Positions 16,740-26,864 of a DNA stretch of 34,528 nucleotides are shown piece after piece. The DNA is from Gammaproteobacteria bacterium (GTDB taxonomy: Bacteria; Pseudomonadota; Gammaproteobacteria; Eutrophobiales; Eutrophobiaceae). Below the pieces are notes generated by a model. It saw nothing but the letters and a program-made list of their open reading frames with translations, made no database searches and was not told the origin of the DNA. The stretch covers positions 1 to 34,528 of the forward strand of contig JAJFKM010000001.1 in the NCBI GenBank assembly GCA_021773215.1, read 5' to 3'. Numbering within the stretch: the first letter of the stretch is position 1; each line of letters begins with the position of its first letter. The position numbers were made by a program, and so were the translations under genes.

Positions 16740-18845
16740 CTATTCGCTAGTAGTAGCCTCGGCTTCATGAACTGCCTTCATGCTTAGGCGAACTCGTCCT
16801 TGTCTATCGACCTCAAGAACCTTCACCTCTACTACATCACCTTCGCTGAGTTTGTCGCTGACATTCTCAACTCGTTCTTCACAAATTTGTGAAATATGTA
16901 CCAGTCCATCTTTACCGGGCAATATGTTCACAAAAGCACCAAAATCCATTAACTTAGCAACCTTGCCTTCGTAAATTTTACCAACTTCGATATCGGCGGT
17001 AATTTGTTCAACACGTTTTAATGCGGCATCACCAGCAGCCTTATCAGTAGCGGCAATCTTGACCATACCATCATCATCAATATCAATCGTAGCGCCTGTT
17101 TCTTCAGTGATTGCTCGGATGGTTGCACCACCTTTACCAATGACGTCACGAATTTTATCTGGATGAATCTTTATTGTCGTTATGCGCGGCGCAAATTCTG
17201 ACATTTCTTCATTATGAACTTTTAGAACATCATTCATTTTACCCAAGATATGCAAACGGCCTTCTTTAGCCTGAGTCAAAGCAACTTGCATAATTTCTTT
17301 GGTAATACCATCAATCTTGATGTCCATTTGCAAGGCCGTAATACCATTTTCAGAACCAGCTACCTTGAAGTCCATATCACCTAAGTGATCTTCATCACCC
17401 ATAATGTCTGAAAGAACAACAAACTTGTCAGCTTCTTTAATCAATCCCATAGCAATACCCGCTACAGGGGCATCCAACTCAACACCAGCATCCATTAACG
17501 CCAGACTACTACCACAAACTGAGGCCATAGAACTTGAACCATTGGATTCCGTAATTTCTGAAACAACACGAATAGAATATGGAAATTCCTCCATATCAGG
17601 CATAACACCTAAAATACCGCGTTTCGCTAAACGACCATGACCAATCTCACGACGTTTTGGCGTGCCAACACGACCGGTTTCATTCACGCAAAATGGAGGG
17701 AAATTGTAATGGAACATAAAAGGATCTTTAAAAGAACCTTCAATGGCATCAATAATCTGTGAATCACGTTGTGTGCCTAAGGTAACAACGACAATTGCCT
17801 GTGTTTCACCACGAGTGAATAAAGCTGAACCATGTGTACGAGGTAATATACCCGTTTCGACAGTTATCGGACGTATCGTTTTTGAATCACGTCCATCGAT
17901 GCGATTTTCACCTGACAAGACACTGCTACGAACAATATGACTTTCGAGTGCTTCTATCTCACCTGCAATCACTCCGGCAGACCATTGAGCGTCTTCGCCT
18001 TCAGTCATTCCTTCAACAACTTCTTTCTTAATTTCACGCAGACGTTCTTGACGTTCAAGCTTGTCTTGAATGCTATAGGCTTCACGCACTAAATCACCCG
18101 CGCGCGATTGAACTTCATTTCCTAGTGCTTCGTCTTTTTCCTTTGCAGTCCAATCCCAAGATTTGGTGTTTGCATCTGCAGCCATGGCCTTGATATTTTC
18201 AATAACGACTTGAAACTGTTCATGACCAAACATAACAGCGCCTAACATAATATCTTCTGACAATTGCTTCGCTTCAGACTCAACCATAAGTACTGATGTA
18301 TCAGTACCGGCAACAACCAATTCCAGTTGCGAATCATCTAATGCTGTATATGACGGATTAAGTACGTACTCTCCATCAATATAACCAACACGTGCAGCGC
18401 CTACAGGACCACTAAAAGGTGCTCCAGTTAGACTGATAGCTGCCGAGGCACCAATAATAGCTGGGATATCAGGGTTAATATCAGGATCAAGAGACATGAC
18501 CGTCACAATAATCTGAACTTCGTTTTTAAACCCTTTCGGGAAAAGAGGTCTAATAGGTCGATCAATTAATCGACAAGTTAAAGTCTCTTTCTCTGATGGA
18601 CGTCCTTCTCGCTTAAAAAAACCACCCGGTATTTTACCTGCGGCATAGGTTTTTTCCTGATAGTCGACGGTTAATGGAAAAAAGTCTTGCCCTTCTCTTG
18701 CTTCTTTTTTAGCAACACAGGTGACCAGTAAAACTGTGTCTCCCATACTCACCATGACAGCACCGGATGCTTGTCTGGCAATTCTGCCTGTTTCTAGAGT
18801 GACTTTATGATTACCGAACTGAAATTCTTTTGTGACCACGCTCAT
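16740..18845 (-). CDS. pnp: Polynucleotide phosphorylase
   Basis: 701 residues. PNPase degrades RNA 3' to 5' by phosphorolysis and is a degradosome partner. Two RNase PH domains flank a helical domain. The first has [21 protein letters not shown]; the second, catalytic one has [30 protein letters not shown] and the metal-binding [21 protein letters not shown] domain ([20 protein letters not shown]) and an S1 domain ([18 protein letters not shown]) end the protein. It lies downstream of rpsO across a terminator, as in E. coli, where read-through and RNase III autoregulation set pnp levels; a second promoter was not identified. Confidence 0.98.
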   Translation of the reverse strand: MSVVTKEFQFGNHKVTLETGRIARQASGAVMVSMGDTVLLVTCVAKKEAREGQDFFPLTVDYQEKTYAAGKIPGGFFKREGRPSEKETLTCRLIDRPIRPLFPKGFKNEVQIIVTVMSLDPDINPDIPAIIGASAAISLTGAPFSGPVGAARVGYIDGEYVLNPSYTALDDSQLELVVAGTDTSVLMVESEAKQLSEDIMLGAVMFGHEQFQVVIENIKAMAADANTKSWDWTAKEKDEALGNEVQSRAGDLVREAYSIQDKLERQERLREIKKEVVEGMTEGEDAQWSAGVIAGEIEALESHIVRSSVLSGENRIDGRDSKTIRPITVETGILPRTHGSALFTRGETQAIVVVTLGTQRDSQIIDAIEGSFKDPFMFHYNFPPFCVNETGRVGTPKRREIGHGRLAKRGILGVMPDMEEFPYSIRVVSEITESNGSSSMASVCGSSLALMDAGVELDAPVAGIAMGLIKEADKFVVLSDIMGDEDHLGDMDFKVAGSENGITALQMDIKIDGITKEIMQVALTQAKEGRLHILGKMNDVLKVHNEEMSEFAPRITTIKIHPDKIRDVIGKGGATIRAITEETGATIDIDDDGMVKIAATDKAAGDAALKRVEQITADIEVGKIYEGKVAKLMDFGAFVNILPGKDGLVHISQICEERVENVSDKLSEGDVVEVKVLEVDRQGRVRLSMKAVHEAEATTSE

Positions 18846-18910
18846 GGATTATCCCTAACAAGAAATGTTGATGTTGATTTAAAGATGATTTTTAAATTAT
18901 AAAAACGTTA

Positions 18911-18930
18911 AAACCCGCAGTAGCGGGTTT
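18911..18930 (-). terminator. rpsO-pnp intercistronic terminator
   Basis: AAACCCGC-TACT-GCGGGTTT on the minus strand, followed by TAACGTTTTT. It lies 43 bases after the rpsO stop and before pnp, the position of the partial terminator in E. coli rpsO-pnp. Confidence 0.8.
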
Positions 18931-18972
18931 ATTGATATCGTTTCTTCATTGGCAAATGCGCCAGAAAGAATA

Positions 18973-19242
18973 TTATTTACGCAGACCAAGACGACCTATC
19001 AAATCGCGATAGCGATTCAGGTCTTTATCTTTCAGATAATCTAGCAATTTGCGTCGCTGATTAATCATGCGTAACAGACCTTGTCTAGAATGATGGTCTT
19101 TGCTGTGATCTTTGAAATGCCCTGACAGGTCAGTAATGCGAGAGGTCAGCAATGCGACCTGTACTTCTGGAGAACCGGTGTCGTTTGTACCACGTTGATA
19201 ATCTTTGACTATTCCTGCTTTCTGCTCACAACTAATTGCCAT
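18973..19242 (-). CDS. rpsO: Ribosomal protein S15
   Basis: 89 residues, the exact family length. S15 binds 16S rRNA helices 20-22 early in 30S assembly. [29 protein letters not shown] and [12 protein letters not shown] are diagnostic. It has its own promoter and a downstream partial terminator, so it can be made in excess of pnp. In E. coli S15 represses its own mRNA through a pseudoknot; I did not identify an equivalent here. Confidence 0.98.
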   Translation of the reverse strand: MAISCEQKAGIVKDYQRGTNDTGSPEVQVALLTSRITDLSGHFKDHSKDHHSRQGLLRMINQRRKLLDYLKDKDLNRYRDLIGRLGLRK

Positions 19243-19288
19243 TTTCTATATGCTCCCGCAAACTCTACTGATATCAAAATTCGCGCGT

Positions 19289-19317
19289 ATTGTACCCGCG
19301 CATATCCTCTCTAACAA
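19289..19317 (-). promoter_or_regulatory. Sigma70-type promoter of rpsO
   Basis: TTGTTA (19312-19317), a 17-bp spacer and TACAAT (19289-19294) on the minus strand. The bases after the -10 are ACGCGCG, a GC-rich discriminator typical of growth-rate and ppGpp-controlled promoters. It lies 47 bases before the rpsO start. Confidence 0.75.
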
Positions 19318-19340
19318 GCGAAACATCAAATTGTTTCTGT

Positions 19341-20279
19341 TCAGTCCCTTATTACTGTTTCCACTTTATTAATCAAACGCTTAGGTGCAACCCTTCCATC
19401 CTCTGTAACTTCACCTAAACCAAGGAAATTAGCAGAATGATCATAAATTCTTAATCGACCTGATTTAGGTAGACCTGAGGCAGTAACCGTTTGCCCCTGA
19501 CAGAGGTAATACGCCACATCTTCAGATAATTGAATCTCGGGCATGTCTGTCAATGCTGAGTCCATTGGCAATAACAATTTATCCAGTTGTTCAATCCCTT
19601 CCTCAGCAACAACCTGTAATTGTGCTTGTGTCACCATCTGAGTTTCGTGGAAAGGGCCAGCTCCTAATCTGCGTAATGTCAGAATATGTGCGCCACAAGC
19701 CAGTTCTTCACCAATATCTTCTGCCAAAGTCCTAATATAGGTGCCTTTTGTACAATAGACCTCTATCTCGAACTCGTTATTCTTAAATTCAAGCAAGTCT
19801 ATTCTATGAATGGTGATTTTTCGCGCTTTACGTTCAACTTCAATACCTTTGTAAGCAAGCTCATAGAGTCTTTTACCATTGTGCTTTAGCGCCGAATACA
19901 TTGGCGGGACTTGTTCTATTTCACCGGTAAACTTAGTGCAGGCCTGTCTTATATCAGTCTCAGTCAATTCAGGCACTGGTTTTTCTACGAGTACTTCGCC
20001 ATCCGCATCGCCAGTTGTGGTGGTTGCGCCTAATCGACACCTTGCACGATAAGTTTTACTCGAATCTAATAGATAAGCTGAGACTTTAGTTGCTTCACCT
20101 AAGCATATAGGCAATAAGCCTGACGCAGGCACATCAAGATTACCGGTATGTCCTGCTTTATTGGCATTATAAAGTCGTTTTACATGTTGCAAGGCGCCGT
20201 TGGAACTCATGCCTGCTGGTTTATCCAGCACTAAAATACCATTGATATTTCTGCCACGTTTTTTGGGAGATCTACCCAT
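19341..20279 (-). CDS. truB: tRNA pseudouridine55 synthase
   Basis: 312 residues from the ATG at 20279, which overlaps the rbfA stop by eight bases. An open frame extends 34 codons upstream inside rbfA, but the MGRSPKKRGRNINGILVLDKPAG start is the family-typical one. TruB makes pseudouridine 55 in the T loop and acts as a tRNA chaperone. The catalytic Asp is in AGHTGNLDVPASGLLP, where family members usually read GHTGTLDPLATG: the Asp is kept but the surrounding residues differ slightly. The C-terminal PUA domain is present (about 250-312). Confidence 0.96.
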   Translation of the reverse strand: MGRSPKKRGRNINGILVLDKPAGMSSNGALQHVKRLYNANKAGHTGNLDVPASGLLPICLGEATKVSAYLLDSSKTYRARCRLGATTTTGDADGEVLVEKPVPELTETDIRQACTKFTGEIEQVPPMYSALKHNGKRLYELAYKGIEVERKARKITIHRIDLLEFKNNEFEIEVYCTKGTYIRTLAEDIGEELACGAHILTLRRLGAGPFHETQMVTQAQLQVVAEEGIEQLDKLLLPMDSALTDMPEIQLSEDVAYYLCQGQTVTASGLPKSGRLRIYDHSANFLGLGEVTEDGRVAPKRLINKVETVIRD

Positions 20280-20643
20280 CTGATTCATCTTCATCGCTAT
20301 GGCTGACGGAGTTGATAATGTCAGTGAGACGCTGTGCACGCTCGATTGATTCATCATATTTAAAACGTATCGATGGCACACTTCTTGTGGTCATCATACG
20401 TGAAAGCTCATGACGAAAATGACCGGCTTGATCATTCATTTCTTTGACTAATTCTTCGTGCGTATCTTTATTGTTAAATGAAGTAATATAAATAGTGGCA
20501 TTATTCAAATCTGGACTAACATCCACATTCGCTAACGTAATCATGCCATGTACGTTCAAAGGAAAATCGCGCTGAATAAGAACAGATAGTTCTTCTTTAA
20601 TAAACTGGGCTACGCGTTGGTGACGCCCAAATTCTTTCGGCAT
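20272..20643 (-). CDS. rbfA: Ribosome-binding factor A
   Basis: 123 residues. RbfA is a KH-fold cold-shock factor that binds immature 30S subunits near the 5' end of 16S rRNA. RHQRVAQFIKEELSVLIQRD at the N terminus and SVPSIRFKYDESIERAQRLTDII at the C terminus are diagnostic. It begins nine bases after the infB stop and overlaps truB, forming the standard infB-rbfA-truB arrangement. Confidence 0.97.
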   Translation of the reverse strand: MPKEFGRHQRVAQFIKEELSVLIQRDFPLNVHGMITLANVDVSPDLNNATIYITSFNNKDTHEELVKEMNDQAGHFRHELSRMMTTRSVPSIRFKYDESIERAQRLTDIINSVSHSDEDESDG

Positions 20644-20652
20644 GACTAATGG

Positions 20653-23226
20653 CTAGATCTTACGATCAACACTGGTTCGTTCGAACACTTCGATCTGATC
20701 GCCCGCTTGTACATCACTGTAATTTTTCACGCCGATGCCACAATCCATCCCAGATTTGACTTCATTAACGTCATCTTTGAAACGACGCAAGGATTCGAGT
20801 TCTCCTTCATAAATAACTACATTGTCGCGTAAGACACGAATAGGATTATTTCGATTAACACGACCAGTTGTCACCATACAACCGGCTATATCGCCAAATT
20901 TTGGAGATTTGAATACTTCTCTAACTTCTGCAACACCGGTAATCTCTTCTCTGATCTCAGGGGATAGCATCCCACTAAGCGCAGCTTTAACGTCGTCAAT
21001 AAGATCGTAAATAATACTGTAATATCGAAGGTCAATACCTTCTGCATCTATTAATTTACGTGCGCTTGCATCTGCCCGAACATTAAATCCCATCACGACA
21101 CCACTAGATGCCATTGCAAGGTTGATATCAGACTCTGTTATACCACCAACACCACTGCTAATAATATTTACTCTTACTTCATCATTGCTTAATCGTGTTA
21201 ATGCATCTACCAATGCTTCTGATGAACCTTGGACATCGGCTTTGATCAGCAGATTTAGTGAAGACACTTCACCCTCCTCCATTTGATTCATCACATTTTC
21301 AAGTTTAGATGCATGTTGTTGTGCCATCTTCGTTTCACGATATTTCCCTTGTCTGAAGAGTGCAATTTCCCGAGCTTTCTTTTCATTTGGTACTACCAGC
21401 ATCTCATCACCCGCATTAGGTGTGCCTGATAAACCTAATACTTCGACTGGTGTAGAGGGTCCTGCTGAAATCACTTCAGCACCGCTATCATCAATCATCG
21501 CCCTGACACGACCAAACTCATGGCCACTTAAAATAACATCACCTTTCTTGAGTGTTCCATTTTGAACAAGAATACTCGCGATAGGACCACGACCTTTATC
21601 CAAACGTGACTCGATAACAGCACCTGAAGCCGGGCCCGTTTCTATTGCCTGTAATTCAAGAATCTCAGTTTGCAATAAAACACTTTCTAATAACTCATCA
21701 ACACCTTCACCCGTCAGTGCAGAGACAGGCATAAATTGTGTGTCGCCACCCCAACTTTCCGGAATAACTTCAAATTTAGATAATTCTTGTTTAACTCGTT
21801 CTGGATCTGAATTTTCTTTATCAATTTTGTTAACAGCAATGATGATAGGAACACCCGCTGCTTTAGCATGTTTAACAGCTTCCTCAGTCTGAGGCATAAC
21901 GCCATCATCTGCCGCGACGACAATGATAACCAGATCAGTTACTTTTGCACCACGGGCTCGCATCGCGGTAAAAGCTTCATGTCCAGGGGTATCCAAAAAG
22001 GTGATATCGCCATTCTCTGTCGTCACCCGATAAGCACCTATATGTTGAGTAATTCCACCAGCTTCGCCAGCAGCTACCTTGGTACGCCGAATATAATCTA
22101 GCAATGACGTCTTACCATGATCAACATGACCCATAATAGTTACAACCGGTGCACGAGTGATTTGATCGCCACCTTGCTGAGCAGCCTGAATCATTTCTTC
22201 TTCTAGTGCATTATCCTTTTGGAATTTAGGCTTATGTCCCATCTCTTCAACAACAATGCCTGCCGTATCCTGGTCAATGGTTTGATTGATCGTTGCCATA
22301 GTACCCAGACCCATCATCACTTTTACTACTTCAGAACCTTTAACAGACATACGTTGTGCCAGTTCTGCGACCGTTATACTTTCCGGAATTTCAATTTCCT
22401 TCGTAACCGGTGCTGTTGGTTTTTCGAATCCGTGTTGATTATCCCCTGATTGATGAATTACTGGCGTATGTCTGGCCTTTTTGCGTCTTCTACCAGAGCC
22501 TTTGCTAGCGACATGTAATTCTTGTCGTCCGTGTCGAGCTTTTTCTTTACGCGCCTTTTCTTTATTCGATGGTTTAGCTTCTTTAACTACTGGCGGCGGT
22601 ACAACTGGCGGTGCTATAACGGTTTCTGGTGCCTTATTGATTTCTTCCTCTACATGGGCATCGCTCTTCGCTTGAATGCTTGCTTCTACTTCAACGCTTT
22701 CATTCGGTGTATCAACTACAGCTTCAGTTTCTACTTCGACTATTTCTTCTGCAGCAACAGTTTCTTCGACAACAGGGGCTTCACTTTGGATTTCAGTAGC
22801 TTTTGCCTCGGCATCAACTGCTTGCTGTTGTTGTTCAAGTTCCGCAGCCGCCTGCTCTTCGACTAATTTTGCGGCGTCTTCTTCCTGCTTTAAGGTTTCA
22901 GCAACATCGCCTCGTTTTGCATAGGTGCGACGTTTGCGAAATTCAATGTTTACTGTTTTTGAGCGTGGCTTTGCCCTGCCCTGAGTCGCAACTGGCACTT
23001 TGAGTTCACTGACAGTTTTACGGCGTAAAGTAATCTTGCGTGGTTCAGAATTTTCATCTTTTCCATGCTTTTTCCTTAAAAATCCCAATAACTCAGACTT
23101 TTCCGATTCGGTAATGACCTCATCAGCTTTTTTATTGGGAAGTCCGGCCTCGACTAGTTGTTCCTGTATGCGTTCAACAGACACACCCACATCGCTGGCA
23201 AACTCACTGATAGTAACTTCAGGCAT
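20653..23226 (-). CDS. infB: Translation initiation factor IF-2
   Basis: 857 residues. IF-2 is the GTPase that positions fMet-tRNA on the 30S P site and promotes subunit joining. An N-terminal IF2_N subdomain (about 1-52) is followed by a long acidic/basic linker rich in Glu, Val and Lys (about 105-275), a second IF2_N-like segment ([16 protein letters not shown]) and the G domain: G1 GHVDHGKT at 366-373, G3 DTPGHEAF, G4 NKID. The beta-barrel and fMet-tRNA-binding C2 domains follow. Its start overlaps the nusA stop by one base. Internal starts giving shorter isoforms, as in E. coli, are possible. Confidence 0.98.
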   Translation of the reverse strand: MPEVTISEFASDVGVSVERIQEQLVEAGLPNKKADEVITESEKSELLGFLRKKHGKDENSEPRKITLRRKTVSELKVPVATQGRAKPRSKTVNIEFRKRRTYAKRGDVAETLKQEEDAAKLVEEQAAAELEQQQQAVDAEAKATEIQSEAPVVEETVAAEEIVEVETEAVVDTPNESVEVEASIQAKSDAHVEEEINKAPETVIAPPVVPPPVVKEAKPSNKEKARKEKARHGRQELHVASKGSGRRRKKARHTPVIHQSGDNQHGFEKPTAPVTKEIEIPESITVAELAQRMSVKGSEVVKVMMGLGTMATINQTIDQDTAGIVVEEMGHKPKFQKDNALEEEMIQAAQQGGDQITRAPVVTIMGHVDHGKTSLLDYIRRTKVAAGEAGGITQHIGAYRVTTENGDITFLDTPGHEAFTAMRARGAKVTDLVIIVVAADDGVMPQTEEAVKHAKAAGVPIIIAVNKIDKENSDPERVKQELSKFEVIPESWGGDTQFMPVSALTGEGVDELLESVLLQTEILELQAIETGPASGAVIESRLDKGRGPIASILVQNGTLKKGDVILSGHEFGRVRAMIDDSGAEVISAGPSTPVEVLGLSGTPNAGDEMLVVPNEKKAREIALFRQGKYRETKMAQQHASKLENVMNQMEEGEVSSLNLLIKADVQGSSEALVDALTRLSNDEVRVNIISSGVGGITESDINLAMASSGVVMGFNVRADASARKLIDAEGIDLRYYSIIYDLIDDVKAALSGMLSPEIREEITGVAEVREVFKSPKFGDIAGCMVTTGRVNRNNPIRVLRDNVVIYEGELESLRRFKDDVNEVKSGMDCGIGVKNYSDVQAGDQIEVFERTSVDRKI

Positions 23227-24746
23227 TAATTAGCACTCTCACTATTAGATTCTTCTGATTCAAACCATGGTATACGTGCAGTCATGATTAATTCCCCGGC
23301 ACGATCTTTATCAATACCAGTTATATCCATTAATTCATCAACGGATTGTTCTGCCAAATCTTCCATGCATATCACACCTTTGCTAGCCAACTCAAAAGCC
23401 AAGGATTCATCCATGCCATCCATAGTCAACAAATCTTCTGCAGGCTTTTCATCACCCAACTTTTCTTCATTAGCAATGGCACGTGTCAACATAATATCCT
23501 TGGCACGTTCACGTAGTTCATTGACTAAATCATCATCAAACTCTTCTATATCCTGCATTTCTTTCTCGGGAACATAGGCAACTTCTTCTATGCTAGAAAA
23601 ACCTTCCTGCACCAGGATTATAGCCATCTCTTCATCGACACCAAGATGTTCCATAAACATGGCTTGTAACGTTTCCGCTTCGGCTTCACTTTTTTCATCC
23701 GCTTGTTCAACGGACATGACATTAAGTTCCCAATCAGTTAATTCGCTAGCAAGCTTTACGTTTTGCCCACCCCTGCCTATCGCTTGAGATAGATTCTCTT
23801 CAGCGACAGCGACATCCATGGTGTGCGCATCTTCATCAACCATGATTGAGGCAACTTCTGCTGGAGCCATGGCATTGATAACAAATTGAGCAGGATTTTC
23901 ATCCCAAAGAATGATATCGACGCGTTCACCACCCAGTTCATTAGATACTGCTTGCACTCGCGAACCACGCATACCGACACAAGCACCGATAGGGTCAATT
24001 CTTGGGTCATTCGCCTTTACGGCAATCTTGGCTCTGGCGCCAGGGTCTCTTGCGCCATTAATTATATCAATCATACCTTCATTGATTTCAGGCACTTCAA
24101 TTTTAAACAATTCAATCAAGAGCTCTGGTGCGGTACGGCTTAGAAATAGTTGCGGTCCGCGTGTTACCTCAGGTTTGACCTCTTTCAAATAGGCTCGAAT
24201 TCGATCGCCAGGACGAACCGCCTCTCGTGGGATCAAGTCTTCTCTAGGAATAAATGCCTCTGCATTATTTCCCAAGTCCATAATCACGCCACTTCGTTCG
24301 GAACGCTTAACAACACCACTAACCATCTCGCCAACGCGATCCTCATAGGCGTCGATAACCTGTGCACGCTCAGCTTCACGAACCTTTTGTACAATTACCT
24401 GTTTCGCTGCTTGGGCTGCAATACGCCCGAATTCTACAGAAGGCATTGGTTCTTCTATAAATTGACCTATCTCAATGTCAGATTGTTTTTCTTTTGCATC
24501 TTTTAAGCTGACCTGTCTGGTTGGCGCCTCTAATGACTCAGGTTCATCATCGACCACTTCCCAACACCGGAAGGTGTCATAGTCGCCGGTTTCACGATCA
24601 ATACTGACGCGTGATTCAATATCTTCTCGATTACGTTTTTTGGTTGCACTTGCGAGAGCAAGCTCAATCGCTTCAAAAATAATGTCTTTAGCGACACCTT
24701 TTTCGTTACAGACAACATCAACAACCATTAAAATTTCTTTGTTCAT
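23226..24746 (-). CDS. nusA: Transcription termination/antitermination factor NusA
   Basis: 506 residues. NusA binds RNA polymerase and nascent RNA, promoting pausing, intrinsic termination and rRNA antitermination. Domains in order: N-terminal RNAP-binding domain (about 1-130), S1 (about 135-200, with [15 protein letters not shown]), KH1 with [19 protein letters not shown]2 with [16 protein letters not shown], then two C-terminal acidic helix-hairpin-helix repeats (about 365-495) as in E. coli, the second of which contacts the RNAP alpha subunit. It lies 20 bases after rimP. Confidence 0.98.
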   Translation of the reverse strand: MNKEILMVVDVVCNEKGVAKDIIFEAIELALASATKKRNREDIESRVSIDRETGDYDTFRCWEVVDDEPESLEAPTRQVSLKDAKEKQSDIEIGQFIEEPMPSVEFGRIAAQAAKQVIVQKVREAERAQVIDAYEDRVGEMVSGVVKRSERSGVIMDLGNNAEAFIPREDLIPREAVRPGDRIRAYLKEVKPEVTRGPQLFLSRTAPELLIELFKIEVPEINEGMIDIINGARDPGARAKIAVKANDPRIDPIGACVGMRGSRVQAVSNELGGERVDIILWDENPAQFVINAMAPAEVASIMVDEDAHTMDVAVAEENLSQAIGRGGQNVKLASELTDWELNVMSVEQADEKSEAEAETLQAMFMEHLGVDEEMAIILVQEGFSSIEEVAYVPEKEMQDIEEFDDDLVNELRERAKDIMLTRAIANEEKLGDEKPAEDLLTMDGMDESLAFELASKGVICMEDLAEQSVDELMDITGIDKDRAGELIMTARIPWFESEESNSESAN

Positions 24747-24766
24747 TTAATCTACCGTTTAATAAA

Positions 24767-25222
24767 TCAAAACTGGGGAACCAATCGAGCGCGTTCAATT
24801 AATCTGAATGGCACCTTGTATTCCTCATCTTCACAATCGATCACAATTTCTTCGTCATCAACTGCATTTAAAACTCCAATAAAACGTTTCCTGCCGTTAT
24901 ATTTTTCATATAACTTGACCTTGACTGTTTCACCAATGAACTTTTTATACTGTTCAACGGTAAACAATGGTCGGTCCAGTCCTGGTGATGAAACTTCCAG
25001 ATCATAGTGACCAGAGATTGGGTCTTCAACATCCAGTATTCCAGTAAGCTGGCGACTGACTGCTGCACAATCATCAACGTCTATGCCGCCATCCTTATCG
25101 ATATAGACACGTAAAATTGAGCCATTACCATTCTGTGTAAGCTCAATGCCCAATAATTCGTAACCGATTGCTGCTACTTCTGGCTCGAACAAATCGAGTA
25201 AGGCTTGGTTTTGTCTATACAT
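24767..25222 (-). CDS. rimP: Ribosome maturation factor RimP
   Basis: 151 residues from the ATG at 25222, the E. coli length (150). An in-frame ATG at 25255 lies inside the upstream terminator-like hairpin and is rejected. RimP assists early 30S assembly. The YELLGIEL, VDDCAAVSRQLTGILDVEDPI and LEVSSPGLDRPLFT blocks are diagnostic. There is no Shine-Dalgarno before the chosen ATG: the preceding bases are the T-rich tail of the hairpin. First protein gene of rimP-nusA-infB-rbfA-truB. Confidence 0.95.
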   Translation of the reverse strand: MYRQNQALLDLFEPEVAAIGYELLGIELTQNGNGSILRVYIDKDGGIDVDDCAAVSRQLTGILDVEDPISGHYDLEVSSPGLDRPLFTVEQYKKFIGETVKVKLYEKYNGRKRFIGVLNAVDDEEIVIDCEDEEYKVPFRLIERARLVPQF

Positions 25223-25233
25223 AAGTCGCAAAC

Positions 25234-25257
25234 AAAAAGTGGGCTCAAGGCCCACTT
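25234..25257 (-). terminator. Terminator-like hairpin immediately before rimP (possible attenuator)
   Basis: AAGTGGGC-CTTGA-GCCCACTT, a perfect 8-bp stem, with a five-T run that ends 12 bases before the rimP ATG. It lies between a candidate promoter (-10 at 25284-25289) and the gene, so it can limit entry of RNA polymerase into rimP-nusA-infB. Confidence 0.7.
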
Positions 25258-25283
25258 ATTAAAATCTAAAAATACGTGTGATA

Positions 25284-25289
25284 ATTATA
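25284..25289 (-). promoter_or_regulatory. Candidate -10 of a rimP-nusA-infB promoter
   Basis: A perfect TATAAT on the minus strand, 62 bases before the rimP start. The hexamer 17 bases upstream (TAGCAG) is a poor -35. The tRNA terminator at 25396-25416 makes a separate rimP promoter likely. Confidence 0.4.
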
Positions 25290-25395
25290 GCCAGTTTATA
25301 TCTGGTCTGCTACATGACGACCTTATATAAGCAATTATCTCATCATTGCTGCCTATTAATGTTCTAACGGTTGCAATTTACACTCTCTACATAGC

Positions 25396-25416
25396 AAAAA
25401 GCCCCTTAGCAGGGGC
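25396..25416 (-). terminator. Terminator of the tRNA-fMet transcript
   Basis: GCCCC-TGCTAA-GGGGC followed by TTTTT on the minus strand, 34 bases past the CCA of the tRNA-like element. It separates the tRNA unit from rimP, unlike a simple polycistronic metY-rimP arrangement. Confidence 0.85.
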
Positions 25417-25449
25417 CTCAACATTTCTTTACCAAAATATCTTGAAATA

Positions 25450-25543
25450 TTTGGTAGCGGGGGCAGGATTTGAACCTGCGACCTTCGCCAGTTGTAAACA
25501 ACCGGGCCAGATGAGCGCAAAGCGCGTCGGGCATTCCACCAAA
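25450..25543 (-). ncRNA. tRNA-like element carrying a copy of the tRNA-fMet 3' half
   Basis: 25451-25487 repeats 25551-25587 (the 3' half of tRNA-fMet, through CCA) at 35 of 37 positions, exactly 100 bp away. The two differences form a compensated pair in the T stem (GTAGG/CCTAC becomes GCAGG/CCTGC). The upstream half is unrelated: it has a GCGC-TTT-GCGC hairpin, an 8-bp hairpin CCGGTTGT-TT-ACAACTGG in the anticodon-arm position, and no 5' acceptor strand matching CCCCGCT. The outer ends pair (TTTGGTGG with CTACCAAA, one wobble). It is probably not a functional tRNA: possibly a degenerate tRNA or integration scar, or a structured RNA cotranscribed with tRNA-fMet. Confidence 0.55.
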
Positions 25544-25551
25544 ATAGTAAT

Positions 25552-25628
<77 letters not shown>

Positions 25629-25641
25629 TCAGAGTTGGCGC

Positions 25642-25670
25642 ATAGTACAGGGCTAGATGATCATTTTCAA
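25642..25670 (-). promoter_or_regulatory. Strong sigma70 promoter of the tRNA-fMet gene
   Basis: TTGAAA (25665-25670), a 17-bp spacer, and TACTAT (25642-25647) on the minus strand, followed by a GCGCC discriminator typical of stringently controlled stable-RNA promoters. It ends 13 bases before the tRNA 5' end. Confidence 0.8.
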
Positions 25671-25696
25671 GACACTTTATGCAATTGATTTAATTA

Positions 25697-26779
25697 CTAT
25701 AAGCCACCTTGGTTTAACTGTATTGGAACCCGTTTTGAACCCCAGTTTCCATGGCCTGAATCAAAGACACCGGCACAGGTCGAGTTGCACGTTGGGCACT
25801 TCCCTGCTTGATCTAGAGACCACTCCTTAATCTCGTACCAATCACGAACAATTAATTCTCCTCCACATTCATAACAAAATGTCGTATCCCCCTCTCGATC
25901 GTGGACATTACCCGTATAGACGTATTTTAATCCATTCATAATGGCTATCGACCTTGCCCTTTGTAAACTCTGCAATGAAGTCTTGGGTTTATCACGCATT
26001 TTCCAATCGGGGTGGAATGCTGAGAAATGTAGCGGTACATCTGGTCCTAGTTCTGAAACTATCCATTCCGTCATTTGATTCAACTCTTTATCTGAATCAT
26101 TTTCGTCAGGGATAACTAAATTCGTTATTTCAAGCCAAACATCCGTTTCGTGCTTTATATATGACAATGTCTCCAATACGGCACCAAGATGACTTCCTGT
26201 AATGCGGTGATAAAAATCTTCTGTAAATGCCTTAAGATCAATATTTACCGCATCAATACCTTTATAAAACTCTGCCCTGGGTTCTGGACAAACATATCCC
26301 GCAGAGACAGCAATCGTTTTTATATCATTTTCATGACATGCCGCGGCTACATCAATTGCATATTCATGAAAAATAACGGGGTCATTATAAGTAAAGGCAA
26401 TACTTCTGCAGTTCGCGTTTTTTGCAGCTAGCGCAATAGTCTCTGGGCTAGCAGAATCAGCCAATGTATCCATCTGGCGTGACTTACTAATGTCCCAATT
26501 TTGACAAAATTTACAGGCTAGATTACAACCCGCGGTGCCAAACGAAAGAACCGATGTGCCGGGATAGAAATGATTTAGAGGTTTTTTCTCCACTGGGTCG
26601 ATACAAAAGCCACTGGAACGTCCATAAGTCGTTAAGACAATTTGATCTTCTTCACAGGCACGAACAAAACAAAGCCCACGTTGACCGTTCTTTAATTTAC
26701 ATTCCCGTGGACAAAGATCGCACTGCACTCGACCATCATCAAGTGTGTGCCAGTATTTAGTTTTTACAGTCGTTTCCAT
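25697..26779 (-). CDS. amrS: AmmeMemoRadiSam system radical SAM enzyme AmrS
   Basis: 360 residues. The radical SAM cluster motif is C85-NLA-C89-KF-C92. An N-terminal cysteine set (C20, C23, C27, C37 in CDLCPREC and GLC) resembles activase-type proteins and may bind zinc or iron-sulfur. The C terminus has a zinc-ribbon-like pair (CYEC, CPTC). The family is defined by genomic linkage to AMMECR1 and Memo homologues; its reaction is not established to my knowledge. It is divergent from the AmrB-AmrA gene, 85 bases apart, so shared regulation is likely. The tRNA-fMet promoter begins directly downstream. Confidence 0.9.
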   Translation of the reverse strand: METTVKTKYWHTLDDGRVQCDLCPRECKLKNGQRGLCFVRACEEDQIVLTTYGRSSGFCIDPVEKKPLNHFYPGTSVLSFGTAGCNLACKFCQNWDISKSRQMDTLADSASPETIALAAKNANCRSIAFTYNDPVIFHEYAIDVAAACHENDIKTIAVSAGYVCPEPRAEFYKGIDAVNIDLKAFTEDFYHRITGSHLGAVLETLSYIKHETDVWLEITNLVIPDENDSDKELNQMTEWIVSELGPDVPLHFSAFHPDWKMRDKPKTSLQSLQRARSIAIMNGLKYVYTGNVHDREGDTTFCYECGGELIVRDWYEIKEWSLDQAGKCPTCNSTCAGVFDSGHGNWGSKRVPIQLNQGGL

Positions 26780-26864
26780 CTATTACCTTTACGCCATCAA
26801 TTTAGATAACGTTCTTTTTATATTAGTCCTATAATTTAAATATCAATATATAAATCTAGGCAAA

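Noticed and set aside
20280-20381. Upstream extension of truB within rbfA
   Set aside because: The extra 34 residues are a frame overlap with rbfA; the ATG at 20279 gives the family-typical N terminus.
22522-22866. 114-residue Phe/Cys/Tyr-rich frame antisense to infB
   Set aside because: Shadow of the low-complexity Glu/Lys/Ala linker of IF-2.
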